A DNA stretch of 64,000 nucleotides, taken from Bacteroidetes bacterium 46-16. Lineage in GTDB: Bacteria > Bacteroidota > Bacteroidia > Chitinophagales > Chitinophagaceae. Positions 1-8,621 of the stretch are shown one piece after another. The translations under genes and the position numbers were made by a program. The notes beneath the pieces are model-generated. The model did not search any database and was not told the origin of the DNA. It was given only the letters and a program-made list of their open reading frames with translations. Location: contig MKUN01000035.1 of assembly GCA_001897835.1 (NCBI GenBank), positions 67,629-131,628 of the forward strand, written 5' to 3'. Within the stretch, counting starts at the first letter, position 1. The number at the start of each line of letters is the position of its first letter.

Positions 1-200
1 CATTTCTGTTGAGCTTCTTTAGTCGGGAAGACATCCCGCGAATAGCGGGAGCACCTGCGACCACATGCCCCCAGCCATCTGCGCTACCGTTCAAAAAGCA
101 AAAAGCCCAACATTTCTGTTGAGCTTCTTTAGTCGGGAAGACAGGATTCGAACCTGCGACCACATGACCCCCAGCCATGTGCGCTACCGGGCTGCGCTAC
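1..200. repeat. 110-base tandem duplication covering the 3' part of tRNA-Pro and its flank
   Basis: Bases 1-32 recur exactly at 111-142 (offset 110), and bases 53-89 recur with a few changes at 152-189 (offset about 100). The unit covers the downstream flank and most of the tRNA-Pro gene. The copies differ mainly where 20 bases (33-52) in the left copy replace 9 bases (143-151) of the T arm in the right copy. Seen directly; a slipped or unequal duplication is inferred. Confidence 0.85.
23..89 (-). pseudogene. Broken copy of tRNA-Pro with a palindrome in its T arm
   Basis: Read on the minus strand this keeps the anticodon-arm and part of the D-arm sequence of the intact tRNA-Pro at 133-206. 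The 5' acceptor strand is missing. The T arm is replaced by the perfect hairpin TCCCGC-GAATA-GCGGGA (34-50). The anticodon arm also has substitutions and one deleted base. It cannot fold as a normal tRNA, so I call it a pseudogene. Confidence 0.75.
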
Positions 201-206
201 TTCCCG
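133..206 (-). tRNA. tRNA-Pro, anticodon GGG
   Basis: A 74-base minus-strand cloverleaf. The 7-bp acceptor stem is CGGGAAG with CTTCCCG, with discriminator A. The D arm contains AGCGCAGCCCGGTAGCGC. The anticodon stem is CATGG with TCATG around the 7-base loop CTGGGGG, giving anticodon GGG (reads CCC/CCU). The T arm has the usual GGTTCGAATCC core. The CCA end is not encoded. It lies upstream of nothing transcribed in the same direction inside the window. A damaged tandem copy lies immediately 3' of it. Confidence 0.93.
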
Positions 207-267
207 AACTATTTTAACGGGACTGCAAAGATAAAAATAATTGCTTTACTGCAAGCAGAAAATGTGC

Positions 268-864
268 TTAATATAAGTCGGCAGTAATAAGCTTCAAGAA
301 CTCCGACCTGGTTTCATTCGCCTCGAACTGTCCGCTGAAGGCCGATGTTGTGGTCACGCTGTTTTGTTTGGATACCCCGCGCATCATCATGCACAGGTGT
401 TTGGCCTCTATTACCACAGCCACACCCTGCGGGTTCAGCGTTTCCTGTATGGCATCCAGTATCTGGTGCGTCATACGCTCCTGCACCTGCAGGCGGCGCG
501 AGAAGCACTCCACTACATGGGCTATTTTGCTCAGGCCGGTTATCCAGCCATTAGGTATATACGCTATATGCGCCTTGCCGAAGAAGGGCAGCATATGATG
601 CTCGCATACCGAATATAGTTCTATGTCCTTTACGATCACCATTTCGCTGTACGACTCATGAAATTTGGCCGACATCAGTATATCGTGCGCATTCATATGG
701 TAGCCCTGCGTGATGAACTGCATGGCCTTGGCTATGCGCTCCGGTGTCTTCAGCAGGCCTTCCCTGTTGGGGTCTTCGCCCAGTGCTTCCAGTGTCGAGC
801 GGTAGTTCTCACTCAGCTTTTTCGTTACGTCCTCGTCGTAGTGTTCCGTCTTTTTATAAGCCAT
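268..864 (-). CDS. folE: GTP cyclohydrolase I (type IA)
   Basis: Converts GTP to 7,8-dihydroneopterin triphosphate, the first step of folate and of 7-deazaguanine (queuosine precursor) synthesis, in the cytoplasm. The 198-residue protein has the family signature around [18 protein letters not shown]; Cys87, His90 and Cys158 correspond to the zinc ligands Cys110, His113 and Cys181 of the E. coli enzyme. Length and start match the family. It lies 17 bases downstream of queD on the same strand, so the two are probably cotranscribed; its product feeds QueD. Identification is secure. Confidence 0.96.
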   Translation of the reverse strand: MAYKKTEHYDEDVTKKLSENYRSTLEALGEDPNREGLLKTPERIAKAMQFITQGYHMNAHDILMSAKFHESYSEMVIVKDIELYSVCEHHMLPFFGKAHIAYIPNGWITGLSKIAHVVECFSRRLQVQERMTHQILDAIQETLNPQGVAVVIEAKHLCMMMRGVSKQNSVTTTSAFSGQFEANETRSEFLKLITADLY

Positions 865-881
865 GTACTTTCTTTCGTTCT

Positions 882-1292
882 TTAGCCGTAGTATTCTACG
901 TATATGTTAGGGGTTTCCTGCAGTTTTATTTTATGCAGTTGTGCACCGTTCTTTTCTATGTGTGGGCTTAACTGATCCCATATGGCCATGGCAAAGTTCT
1001 CGGCACTGGTGAACTTGCCTTTCATGAAGTCCACATCCATATTCAGGTTGCGGTGGTCCACCTTGTCCACGATCACATCCCTTATCAGTTCGCCCAGGGT
1101 CTTGGCATTATAGATAAAGCCGGTATCGGGGTGTGGTTCGCCCTTTATCGTTACATGCAGCTCATAGTTATGGCCATGCCAGTTCACATTGGCACACTTG
1201 CCGAATACCTCTTTGTTCTGCTCATCGCTCCAGTTGTCGTTCGATAGTCTGTGGGCTGCATTAAAATGCTCCACGCGCGTCAAATAAACCAT
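882..1292 (-). CDS. queD: 6-carboxy-5,6,7,8-tetrahydropterin synthase (QueD/PTPS family)
   Basis: Turns dihydroneopterin triphosphate into 6-carboxytetrahydropterin on the queuosine/preQ0 route. The 136-residue protein shows the zinc-binding histidines His14 (AAHRL), His39 and His41 (WHGHNY) and the catalytic Cys33 in [14 protein letters not shown]. Family members of this length include true PTPS enzymes, but the pairing with folE favours QueD. The ATG at 1292 follows a good promoter (1311-1341) by 18 bases. Confidence 0.9.
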   Translation of the reverse strand: MVYLTRVEHFNAAHRLSNDNWSDEQNKEVFGKCANVNWHGHNYELHVTIKGEPHPDTGFIYNAKTLGELIRDVIVDKVDHRNLNMDVDFMKGKFTSAENFAMAIWDQLSPHIEKNGAQLHKIKLQETPNIYVEYYG

Positions 1293-1310
1293 TTTTTAAA
1301 TTTAATCCTG

Positions 1311-1341
1311 CAAAATTACACTTACATAACGGTTTGGCAAA
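1311..1341 (-). promoter_or_regulatory. Bacteroidota-type promoter of queD-folE
   Basis: On the minus strand TTTG (1338-1341) is followed after 19 bases by TAATTTTG (1311-1318). Both boxes fit the phylum consensus TTTG-N19-21-TAnnTTTG. The -7 box ends 18 bases before the queD ATG. It overlaps the region just upstream of mqnB, which reads the other way. Confidence 0.7.
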
Positions 1342-1359
1342 AATGTGTTTACTTGCGGT

Positions 1360-2034
1360 ATGAAGCTACTGCTTACAGCGGCTACGGAGGGCGAGATTGG
1401 CCCCTTTTTGGGCCATTTGCAGCAAAACGCGACAGTTGCCGGTCCCGGCCGTTTTACCCTGGGGCAAAACGACTTGCAGGTCTGCATCTCGGGAGTGGGC
1501 ATGCTGGCCACTGCATATAACCTGGCAAAGCTACTACAGGCCAATAGCTTTGATTTTGCCATACAGGCAGGTGTTGGGGGCAGCTATGATCCCGGTATTA
1601 CATTAGGGGATACTTTATTCGTTAGCAGCGATCAGTATGGCGACCTCGGCGCGCAGGACCATTATAATTACCTCGATATTTTCGAACTGGGCCTGCTTGA
1701 AGAAGACGGTGTCCCCTTTACATCCGGCAAATTGGTGCCCCCGCCACATCCCCTGCACAATAAGATAAAACTGTCCAAAGCTACTGCCCTGACAGTTAAT
1801 ACTGTGGCCGGGGCCGATTTTATGGTAAAAGCACGCCGGCAAAAATTCAATTGCCAGTTGGAAAGTATGGAAGGGGCGGCTTTTCATTATGTATGCCTGC
1901 AGGAAAATATACCCTTTGCACAGGTCCGTGCCATATCCAACTACGTAGAGCCCCGCGATAAAAGTAAATGGAAGATGAAAGAGGCCATTAACAACCTCAA
2001 CAACTGGCTGATAGATTTTTTAGAACAGCTGTAG
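1360..2034 (+). CDS. mqnB: Futalosine hydrolase
   Basis: Splits futalosine into dehypoxanthine futalosine and hypoxanthine in the futalosine route to menaquinone. The 224-residue protein begins MKLLLTAATEGEIGPF, typical of the family, and has the nucleosidase-fold motifs IQAGVGGSY and the substrate-site segment CQLESMEGAAF with the expected Glu and Met. A GTG 15 bases upstream could extend it, but the ATG at 1360 fits homologues better. mqnD follows 59 bases downstream on the same strand. Distinguished from MTA/SAH nucleosidases by this context and by its N-terminus. Confidence 0.92.
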   Translation: MKLLLTAATEGEIGPFLGHLQQNATVAGPGRFTLGQNDLQVCISGVGMLATAYNLAKLLQANSFDFAIQAGVGGSYDPGITLGDTLFVSSDQYGDLGAQDHYNYLDIFELGLLEEDGVPFTSGKLVPPPHPLHNKIKLSKATALTVNTVAGADFMVKARRQKFNCQLESMEGAAFHYVCLQENIPFAQVRAISNYVEPRDKSKWKMKEAINNLNNWLIDFLEQL

Positions 2035-2047
2035 TACTGCTTTATAA

Positions 2048-2055
2048 TACCTTTG
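2048..2055 (+). promoter_or_regulatory. Possible -7 box before mqnD
   Basis: TACCTTTG fits the TAnnTTTG consensus and lies 39 bases before the mqnD ATG, but no convincing TTTG lies 19-21 bases upstream. It may give mqnD some transcription independent of mqnB. Confidence 0.35.
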
Positions 2056-2063
2056 CATCTTAG

Positions 2064-2083
2064 TGCCTGCCGCCAGGCAGGCA
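2064..2083. repeat. Short REP-like palindrome in the mqnB-mqnD gap
   Basis: TGCCTGCC-GCCA-GGCAGGCA is a perfect 8-bp stem with a 4-base loop, 10 bases upstream of the mqnD ATG. There is no following U-tract, so it is not an ordinary terminator. It resembles short interspersed palindromes, or it may be a hairpin in the mqnD leader. Confidence 0.6.
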
Positions 2084-2093
2084 TTACGGAAAA

Positions 2094-2933
2094 ATGGACA
2101 ATATGAAAATCACGCTCGGATTTAGCCCCTGCCCAAATGATACTTTTATTTTCGATGCCATGGTCAATGGTAAGATAGATACCAAAGGCATCGACTTCGA
2201 ATATGTTCTTGAAGATGTAGAGACCCTCAACCGCTGGGCTGAGGAAGGAAGGCTGGATATCACCAAGCTCAGCTACAACACCTTCCTGCATGTGGTCAAC
2301 GATTATGCTTTGCTGCACAGCGGCAGTGCACTGGGCAATGGGGTAGGGCCCATGCTCATCGCAAAACAGCCGCTCGACCTGGCGAATATTGCCGCTTATA
2401 AAATAGCGATACCCGGTATCAATACTACGGCCAATCTCCTGCTCACACTTGCCTTCCCGCAGGCGAAGGATAAAACAGAGACTCTCTTCAGCGATATTGA
2501 AGCAGCCGTATTGCATGGCAGTTTTGATGCCGGCCTTATCATTCACGAGAGCCGCTTCACCTATGCACAAAAAGGCCTTGTAAAGCTCATCGACCTTGGT
2601 GACTGGTGGGAGCAGGCTACCGGCGCTGCCATACCACTTGGCGGCATAGTGGCCCGCCGCAGCTTCGGAAAAGAACTATCTGCCACGATAGATAACATCA
2701 TAAAAGAGAGCGTGCAGTATTCATGGAATAATTATCCCACCCTTGCCCCATTTGTAAAAGAACATTCCCAGGAGATGGAAGAGGACGTGATGCGCAAGCA
2801 CATAGATCTATACGTAAATGAGTACACCACCGACCTTGGAGAAACAGGCCGTAAAGCCATCAACACACTCTTTGAAAAAGCGAAGCAGGCAGGTTTGCTA
2901 ACCAATGAACTTCCCGCTTCTATATTTTACTAG
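2094..2933 (+). CDS. mqnD: 1,4-dihydroxy-6-naphthoate synthase
   Basis: Converts cyclic dehypoxanthine futalosine to 1,4-dihydroxy-6-naphthoate, the ring precursor of menaquinone in the futalosine pathway. The 279-residue protein has the periplasmic-binding-protein-like fold of MqnA/MqnD. The hallmark GFSPCPNDTF is near the N-terminus, and LSYNTFLH and a GGIVAR segment follow. Either ATG 2094 or ATG 2103 could be used; the second gives MKITLGFSPCPNDTF. It is cotranscribed with mqnB and converges with hpt. MqnD rather than MqnA is supported by the GFSPCPNDTF motif. Confidence 0.93.
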   Translation: MDNMKITLGFSPCPNDTFIFDAMVNGKIDTKGIDFEYVLEDVETLNRWAEEGRLDITKLSYNTFLHVVNDYALLHSGSALGNGVGPMLIAKQPLDLANIAAYKIAIPGINTTANLLLTLAFPQAKDKTETLFSDIEAAVLHGSFDAGLIIHESRFTYAQKGLVKLIDLGDWWEQATGAAIPLGGIVARRSFGKELSATIDNIIKESVQYSWNNYPTLAPFVKEHSQEMEEDVMRKHIDLYVNEYTTDLGETGRKAINTLFEKAKQAGLLTNELPASIFY

Positions 2934-2938
2934 GGTGA

Positions 2939-3475
2939 TTAATCTGCCAGCGTATATAACTCCGGGAGGTTCCTGCCCAGTCCATCATAGTCCAGCCCGT
3001 AACCCACTACAAAGTTATTGGGTATCTCGAAGCCCACGTAGTCCGTATATACATCGTGCTGTAGTGCTTCAGGCTTAGTGAGAAAGGCCGCTATTTTTAA
3101 CGATGCCGGGTGGCGTTGCATTATTTCGGGTATGAAGGCGCTGAGCGTTTTGCCGGTATCTACTATGTCTTCCAGTATCACCACATGGCGACCTTCCAGC
3201 CTTTCTTCCATGCCAATAGCCGTTACTACATTGCCGGTTGAAGTAGTGCCTTTATACGAGGCCAGCTTGATGAAAGATATCTCCGCATCAACGGTGATGC
3301 AGCGAAAAAGGTCGGCAGCGAAGATGAAAGAGCCGTTGAGTATAGAAATAAAAATGGGATTAAGCCCTGCGTAATCCTTGTCTATCTGTGCGCCAAGTTC
3401 TTTTACCCGTTCCTGTATCTGCTCCCTGCTTATAAATGGCTTGAAGACCTTGTCATGTACCTGTACTGTATTCAT
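2939..3475 (-). CDS. hpt: Hypoxanthine phosphoribosyltransferase
   Basis: Salvages hypoxanthine (and usually guanine) with PRPP to IMP or GMP in the cytoplasm. The 178-residue protein has the PRPP-binding loop VVILEDIVDTGKTL at residues 98-111 and the family segments ILNGSFIFAADL and FVVGYGLDY. Length is normal. It is the last gene of a five-gene minus-strand run, 10 bases after the glucosaminidase gene. The hypoxanthine released by MqnB next door would be a natural substrate, which is an inference from proximity. Confidence 0.95.
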   Translation of the reverse strand: MNTVQVHDKVFKPFISREQIQERVKELGAQIDKDYAGLNPIFISILNGSFIFAADLFRCITVDAEISFIKLASYKGTTSTGNVVTAIGMEERLEGRHVVILEDIVDTGKTLSAFIPEIMQRHPASLKIAAFLTKPEALQHDVYTDYVGFEIPNNFVVGYGLDYDGLGRNLPELYTLAD

Positions 3476-3485
3476 TCTTTTTATC

Positions 3486-5717
3486 TTATTCTTTTACCCT
3501 GAGTTTCTGGCCCACTTTTATCTGCTCAAAATTAAGGTCATTCCAGTCCATCAGCTGCTTCATGCTGATGTTGTTATCCCTGGCGATCGAGAACGCAGTG
3601 TCCCCATCGCGCACAGTATAGTATTTGGTTTTATCAACGCTTGCCGCTGAGGCCATATTACTGCCTGTAGTGTTTTGGTTATTTACTGCGGCCACTTTTT
3701 TATCGTTCACATATACTACCCGGTCCAGCCTTGCCTTCAGGCGGTCCAGTTCATCCATAGGCTCTTCTTCCTGTGGCGGGTTTACCGTGGCTGCTTGTTT
3801 GTGCTCTGTTACTGCCTCGGCAGGTTTTTCTGTTGCGGCCGCTACTTCAGTTTTCACTTCAGCAACAGCTGGCATAGGGGCCGGTTTTGTTTCCACCACT
3901 ACAGGTACGGCACTTTCTCTTTTCTTTAGTTCACCGATAGGTTCGGCTTTGGGGCTGCTAACCGGTGCTGTTACAGTGGCGCTTAGAGGTTCCTGCGTTT
4001 TGTTGTCCTCAGTCACTTCGGGTGGCGCTACAGGCTGGCTCGCGGTCGTTGTTGCAGCAGGGGTTACTGTTTTATTTTCAGCATTAGTAACCTTTGGCGT
4101 ATTACCTGCCATAGGATGAAAAGCAGGTTTCAACATTGATGGGCTGCCTGTTGCGGCTGTTGCCGGTGCAGGCCGTTCCGATGCAGGCTTGGCTTTTGGT
4201 GCCGGTGGTTCATAATTGGCTGCTACAGGTGCAGCCGGTGCAGGTTTTTCAGCCGCTGTTACAGGCAGCGCCGCTTGCGGGCTGGTCGCTTCAGGCTGCA
4301 CGTTATTCGTTTTTATTGTTGCAATGCTCTGTGCAGGTTTGTTTTCGCTAGCGGGGCTGGCAGCCGGTACATCCGCGTTCCTGTTAGCAGGTTGCCTTTT
4401 GAGCAAGCCATCATCCTTAAGTGCAGGGTTACCCTGCTCGATGGTGTTTTTGTCAATATAGTTACTGCCCTGTGTGGATGGCCTGCCCATATCGGCCAGG
4501 AAGGCGCCATTTTGCTCAGCACCGTTTTTACTGGTAGTCACCTGGGGCTTGCGCGGTGCATTGTCCTGCAGGTATAATTGTGTGCCCGCTACAGGCTCCT
4601 CGTTGGCATCTATATGGTTCATGGCCATCATACGGCGCAGTTGCACACCTTCAAGCTGTGCTATCTCGGCCATTGTTTCGCCGGTTTTCACGATATGGTA
4701 TGCCTGCTGCCCTTTTACGTTTTTTCGTTCCAGGTAGATGAACATATTCGACGCCAGGGGGGCATCAGGCAGGTCGTTCATCTCCAGCAGGTGCTCATAA
4801 CGTATGTTGAACTTCAGCGCATACTGGAATGGCAATTCTCCTTTAAACGCGTAAACAGCCTTCAGGCCGTTTACAGTTACAGGTTTTGCATTATCGAGTG
4901 TCCTGTTGGTCGCTTGTATTTGCTTCGCTTCCTGCTGCTCGCTTGTGGTATTTGTTCGCTGCACAGTAGTTATGGCCTGTTGCTTGGGTGGGGGCGCATT
5001 TTTCGGTCCGGCAGCACTGGCAGTCACCGGTGGTGTTGCCGCCGCTTGTATGGCTGCTGCAGCAGCCGGCGAGCTGGGCGATTGTAGCTTGGCACGTACC
5101 AGTACAGGGTCGTCATCGTCCATTATGGCCGGGGTGCGGCTGCCTGCTTTGCTGGATGCGGTACCATCATGCTGGTATTCCTCATCATTGTCCATACCTG
5201 CATAGGTGAAGTCCTGCAGCTTAAAGTCTTCGATGATCTTTATCAGTTGCTGTGCATAGCGTGGGTTGGTAGCATAGCCGCATTTTTTGAGGCCCACGGC
5301 CCAGCCTGCATAGTCCGTTTCCGAAAGTTTGAATAATGAAGCATAGCGTGCAGAGCTCTTCAGGTAGTCTGAGTGGTCGCGGTAAGAATCTTCTGCCTTC
5401 GGGTATTTGCGGAAACATTCATTGGGCGCATCGTCGGTATGCGCAAAGGTTTCCCCCTTCCATTCTTTTTTGCACTTGATGCCAAAGTGGTTATTCGCTC
5501 CTGTAGCCAGTTCGCTGGCGCCGGCTTGTGTTTCCAGTATACCCTGGCCCAGTGTTATGGCCGCAGGTATGCCGCTGCGTTTTTGCTCCGATATGGCGAG
5601 CGATTTATATTGCTTTATATATCGCTGCACACGCGAGGTATAGCTATCATCCTGCGCCTGCACGCGTGCTGCAAAACAAACCATTAAGGCTAAGCACGTA
5701 ATCTTCCACTTAAGCAT
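3486..5717 (-). CDS. Secreted glucosaminidase with two LysM domains
   Basis: Likely peptidoglycan hydrolase. The 743-residue protein starts with a signal peptide (about 1-22, ending VQAQ). A glucosaminidase (GH73-type) domain spans about 23-175, with ITLGQGILETQAGASELA carrying the expected catalytic Glu and the NNHFGIKCKKEW motif. One LysM lies in the middle (YHIVKTGETMAEIAQLEG, about 340-385) and a second at the C-terminus (YYTVRDGDTAFSIARDN). The two are separated by a long Ala/Pro/Thr-rich, low-complexity linker. The ATG at 5717 was preferred to an upstream TTG. In the same run as the O-methyltransferase gene. Confidence 0.9.
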   Translation of the reverse strand: MLKWKITCLALMVCFAARVQAQDDSYTSRVQRYIKQYKSLAISEQKRSGIPAAITLGQGILETQAGASELATGANNHFGIKCKKEWKGETFAHTDDAPNECFRKYPKAEDSYRDHSDYLKSSARYASLFKLSETDYAGWAVGLKKCGYATNPRYAQQLIKIIEDFKLQDFTYAGMDNDEEYQHDGTASSKAGSRTPAIMDDDDPVLVRAKLQSPSSPAAAAAIQAAATPPVTASAAGPKNAPPPKQQAITTVQRTNTTSEQQEAKQIQATNRTLDNAKPVTVNGLKAVYAFKGELPFQYALKFNIRYEHLLEMNDLPDAPLASNMFIYLERKNVKGQQAYHIVKTGETMAEIAQLEGVQLRRMMAMNHIDANEEPVAGTQLYLQDNAPRKPQVTTSKNGAEQNGAFLADMGRPSTQGSNYIDKNTIEQGNPALKDDGLLKRQPANRNADVPAASPASENKPAQSIATIKTNNVQPEATSPQAALPVTAAEKPAPAAPVAANYEPPAPKAKPASERPAPATAATGSPSMLKPAFHPMAGNTPKVTNAENKTVTPAATTTASQPVAPPEVTEDNKTQEPLSATVTAPVSSPKAEPIGELKKRESAVPVVVETKPAPMPAVAEVKTEVAAATEKPAEAVTEHKQAATVNPPQEEEPMDELDRLKARLDRVVYVNDKKVAAVNNQNTTGSNMASAASVDKTKYYTVRDGDTAFSIARDNNISMKQLMDWNDLNFEQIKVGQKLRVKE

Positions 5718-5738
5718 AAGCAATAATTATTTTGGTTT

Positions 5739-6395
5739 TTAATCAGCTGCTATCTTTCTCATAAGCATGATACCATCGCGCACAGGCAACAGTACATGTT
5801 CTACTCTCTTATCCTGCCGCACCTTTTCATTGAATGCATGAATGGCACGGGCATTCTTACTCTGTTCCTCTTCGGGCAGCACTACTTCCCCGTCATAAAG
5901 CACGTTATCAGCCAGTATGTAGCCGCCTGTCGGTACCTTGTCTATCACAAGGTCGTAATACCGGTGATAATTTTGTTTGTCGGCATCGATGAACACCAGG
6001 TCAAAGGTGGCATCGAGCGCGGGAATAATTTCAGATGCGTTGCCGATATGCTGGCTTATTTTTCCTTCCAGCCCGGCTTTGCAAAAATAATGAAAACATA
6101 TGTCTTCCAGTTCCTCATTTATGTCAATAGTATGTAAATGGCCCCCATTTTGCAGCCCCTGGGCCAGGCAAATGGCCGAATAACCCGTATATGTGCCTAT
6201 TTCAAGCACATTTTTAGGCTTTATCATATGGCTGATCATTTGCAGCAGGGCACCCTGCAAGTGCCCGGATAACATTACGGGCATCGGTATTTTCATATTT
6301 GTCTCCCGGTTCAGGGCCGCCAATACAGGCATTTCATCGCTAGTGTATTGTTCCGAATACTGGTCTAAAGCCTTGGATATTAATAACTGGGTCAT
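5739..6395 (-). CDS. SAM-dependent O-methyltransferase, caffeoyl-CoA type
   Basis: A class I methyltransferase of the O-methyltransferase family 3. The 218-residue protein has the SAM-binding motif VLEIGTYTGYSAICLA, the acidic HTIDINEELE segment and the metal-site motif FIDADKQNYHRYYD. The physiological acceptor is not known; bacterial members of this family act on catechol-like compounds. It starts at the base after the LOG-family stop codon, so it is translationally linked to it. Confidence 0.88.
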   Translation of the reverse strand: MTQLLISKALDQYSEQYTSDEMPVLAALNRETNMKIPMPVMLSGHLQGALLQMISHMIKPKNVLEIGTYTGYSAICLAQGLQNGGHLHTIDINEELEDICFHYFCKAGLEGKISQHIGNASEIIPALDATFDLVFIDADKQNYHRYYDLVIDKVPTGGYILADNVLYDGEVVLPEEEQSKNARAIHAFNEKVRQDKRVEHVLLPVRDGIMLMRKIAAD

Positions 6396-7094
6396 TTAAA
6401 AATTTGGTTGCAGTTTGTTGTGTGAATAAAATTCGTGCAGGTAGGCCACTACCTCCTCCACGGTATCGAATATCTTGATCATTTCCAGGTCACCCGGGCT
6501 TATATTGCCTTCTTGTTCATGCATGATCTTGCCCATCCAGTCAAAGAGGCCCTGCCAATAGCCCGAGCCCATACAGATCATAGGTGTCTGCGTGAATTTA
6601 CGGGTCTGTATCAGGGTGGCTACTTCAAAAAATTCATCCAGCGTGCCCCAGCCACCCGGCATCATCACGAAGCCCTGTGCATACTTGGTGAACATGACTT
6701 TGCGTACAAAAAAGTAATCGAAATCCAGTGATTTGTCGCCATCTATATAAGGGTTGGCGCTCTGCTCGAAAGGCAGGGCAATATTCAGCCCTACCGATGT
6801 GCCACCGGCCATACTGGCGCCCTTATTGGCCGCTTCCATGATACCCGGACCGCCGCCTGTTATGATTCCGAAGCCTTCCTCGGCAAGGCGCTTGGCCAGT
6901 TCTACAGCCAGGTCATAGTATTTATGCCCTGCAGTGGTACGTGCCGAGCCGAATATGGATATGCAAGGGCCTATCTTGGCAAGGCTCTCAAAGCCCTGCA
7001 CAAACTCGGCCATTATCTTAAATATCTGCCAGCTTGAGTGCGCTTTCGTCTCCGTCCAGTCGCGCAGCTTTATCTTCGTCAGTTGTTCCTTCAT
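6396..7094 (-). CDS. LOG-family nucleoside-5'-monophosphate phosphoribohydrolase
   Basis: TIGR00730/LOG-type Rossmann protein that probably cleaves N6-modified or plain AMP to base and ribose phosphate. The 232-residue protein has GGGPGIMEAANKGA and the signature PGGWGTLDEFFE, with the conserved catalytic Glu. The long N-terminus (KLRDWTETKAHSSWQIFKIM) is common in Bacteroidota members, which supports the start at 7094 even though it overlaps the symporter gene by 77 bases. Often misnamed lysine decarboxylase. Confidence 0.88.
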   Translation of the reverse strand: MKEQLTKIKLRDWTETKAHSSWQIFKIMAEFVQGFESLAKIGPCISIFGSARTTAGHKYYDLAVELAKRLAEEGFGIITGGGPGIMEAANKGASMAGGTSVGLNIALPFEQSANPYIDGDKSLDFDYFFVRKVMFTKYAQGFVMMPGGWGTLDEFFEVATLIQTRKFTQTPMICMGSGYWQGLFDWMGKIMHEQEGNISPGDLEMIKIFDTVEEVVAYLHEFYSHNKLQPNF

Positions 7095-8562
7095 GATCTG
7101 TTACGGCCATATAGCCGCTGTCTTTTTTAGAACATAAAATTAATAGTAAAAAGGTGAGTGCCGCATTGATGATCAGCAGCTCGGTGCCTATGGCATAACC
7201 GCCCAGCCATTCTTTGTCGTGCTCTTTCAGTATATAGCAGGCCACAGGTGAGGCTATGCACACCAGCGGCACCAGCGAATTGATGGTCTTGCGCTTAGTG
7301 AATATACCGAAAGCAAAAAGCGCCAGCAGGGGACCGTAAGTATAGCCGGCCACTACCAGCAGTATCTGTATCAGTGAACCATTATCCACTTCCCTGAAGA
7401 AGAATATACAGCCAAGGAAGATAACGGCAAATGTGGTATGCACCCGTAGCCTGATGGTGGATACCTGTTTTTCACTGAGGTCTTTCCTTCTCTTAATGCC
7501 CAGTATATCGATGCAAAAAGATGAGGTAAGTGCCGTCAGGGCCCCATCGGCACTGGGAAAAAGGGCCGATATCAGGCCGATGATAAAACATACGGTAATG
7601 ATGAAAGGCAGGCCGCTCTTTAGTACTATGGTAGGGAATATATCATCGCCCGTTGCCGTTATGCCTTTGGCATTTGCATAGAGGTATAGCAGGCCGCCGA
7701 GCGTAAGGAATATAAAGACCACGAACATTTGCAGGAAACTGAGCACCACCATATTCTTCTGCGAGTCTTTCAGGTTGCTCACGCTGATGTTCTTCTGCAT
7801 CATCTCCTGGTCCAGCCCCGTCATGGCTATGGTAATGAACATACCACCCATTATTTGCTTCAGGAAAAAGTTACCGCTCTGCGGATCGGTATGGAATATT
7901 TTGGTATAGCTCTTTTCGCCCAGTGCGCTCCACATACTGCCCAGGTCCAGGTTCAGCGTGTGCATGATGTAGCCTACGCAAACCAGCAGCGCCACCAGCA
8001 TAAAGGTCGTTTGCAAGGTGTCGGTCCAGACGATGGTCTTCACACCGCCCCTGAATGTATAGAGCAATATAAGCGCCAGTATTACGATCGCTGCCATCTC
8101 GAAGGATATGCCCATATCGGTCAGGATGAACTTTTCGAGTACTTTAATAACCAGGTACAGGCGCAGTGTGGCGCCCAGGGTACGTGATAGTATAAAGAAC
8201 AGGGCCCCTGTTTTGTAAGAGGTCATGCCCAGTCGCTTGTCAAGGTAAGTGTATATCGAAGTAAGGTGCAGTTTATAATATAATGGCAGCAGGATGAAGG
8301 CCACGGCAAAATAACCGATCCAGTAACCGATAACCACCTGGAAGTAATCGAAGCCCGCCCTGCCTACAGTGCCCGGCACCGAGATAAAGGTCATGCCCGA
8401 TAACGATGTGCCTACCATGCCAAAGGCTACCACCCACCACTTGCTGTTGCGGTTGCCTATGAAGAACGACTCATTATTGCTATGCCTCGATGTATAGAAC
8501 GCTATGCCCAGCAACAGGGCAAAATAAGCAAGCACAATAACGAGGAGTATAGCTGAATCCAT
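7018..8562 (-). CDS. Sodium:solute symporter (SSS family)
   Basis: An inner-membrane secondary transporter of 514 residues with about 13 hydrophobic segments. Typical SSS motifs include FGMVGTSLSGMTFISVPG in the first helices and SALFPSADGALTALTSS near helix 8, where sodium-site serines lie. The substrate cannot be told from sequence. The charged C-terminal tail is encoded in the stretch that also encodes the N-terminus of the LOG protein in another frame. First gene of the five-gene run ending in hpt. Confidence 0.9.
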   Translation of the reverse strand: MDSAILLVIVLAYFALLLGIAFYTSRHSNNESFFIGNRNSKWWVVAFGMVGTSLSGMTFISVPGTVGRAGFDYFQVVIGYWIGYFAVAFILLPLYYKLHLTSIYTYLDKRLGMTSYKTGALFFILSRTLGATLRLYLVIKVLEKFILTDMGISFEMAAIVILALILLYTFRGGVKTIVWTDTLQTTFMLVALLVCVGYIMHTLNLDLGSMWSALGEKSYTKIFHTDPQSGNFFLKQIMGGMFITIAMTGLDQEMMQKNISVSNLKDSQKNMVVLSFLQMFVVFIFLTLGGLLYLYANAKGITATGDDIFPTIVLKSGLPFIITVCFIIGLISALFPSADGALTALTSSFCIDILGIKRRKDLSEKQVSTIRLRVHTTFAVIFLGCIFFFREVDNGSLIQILLVVAGYTYGPLLALFAFGIFTKRKTINSLVPLVCIASPVACYILKEHDKEWLGGYAIGTELLIINAALTFLLLILCSKKDSGYMAVTDHEGTTDEDKAARLDGDESALKLADI

Positions 8563-8570
8563 AAGCGTAA

Positions 8571-8600
8571 AATAAAAAGAATTGCCTGTATTCAGGCAAT
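8571..8600 (-). terminator. Rho-independent terminator after the 209-residue barrel gene
   Basis: ATTGCCTG-TATT-CAGGCAAT (8581-8600) is a perfect 8-bp hairpin. On the minus strand it is followed by TCTTTTTATTTT (8571-8580 and beyond). It separates the barrel gene from the symporter gene. Confidence 0.85.
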
Positions 8601-8621
8601 TCTCCCGGTATTTTTAGCGAC

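Noticed and set aside
2064-2083. Terminator between mqnB and mqnD
   Set aside because: Perfect hairpin but no T-tract, and mqnD must be read; treated as a REP-like palindrome instead.
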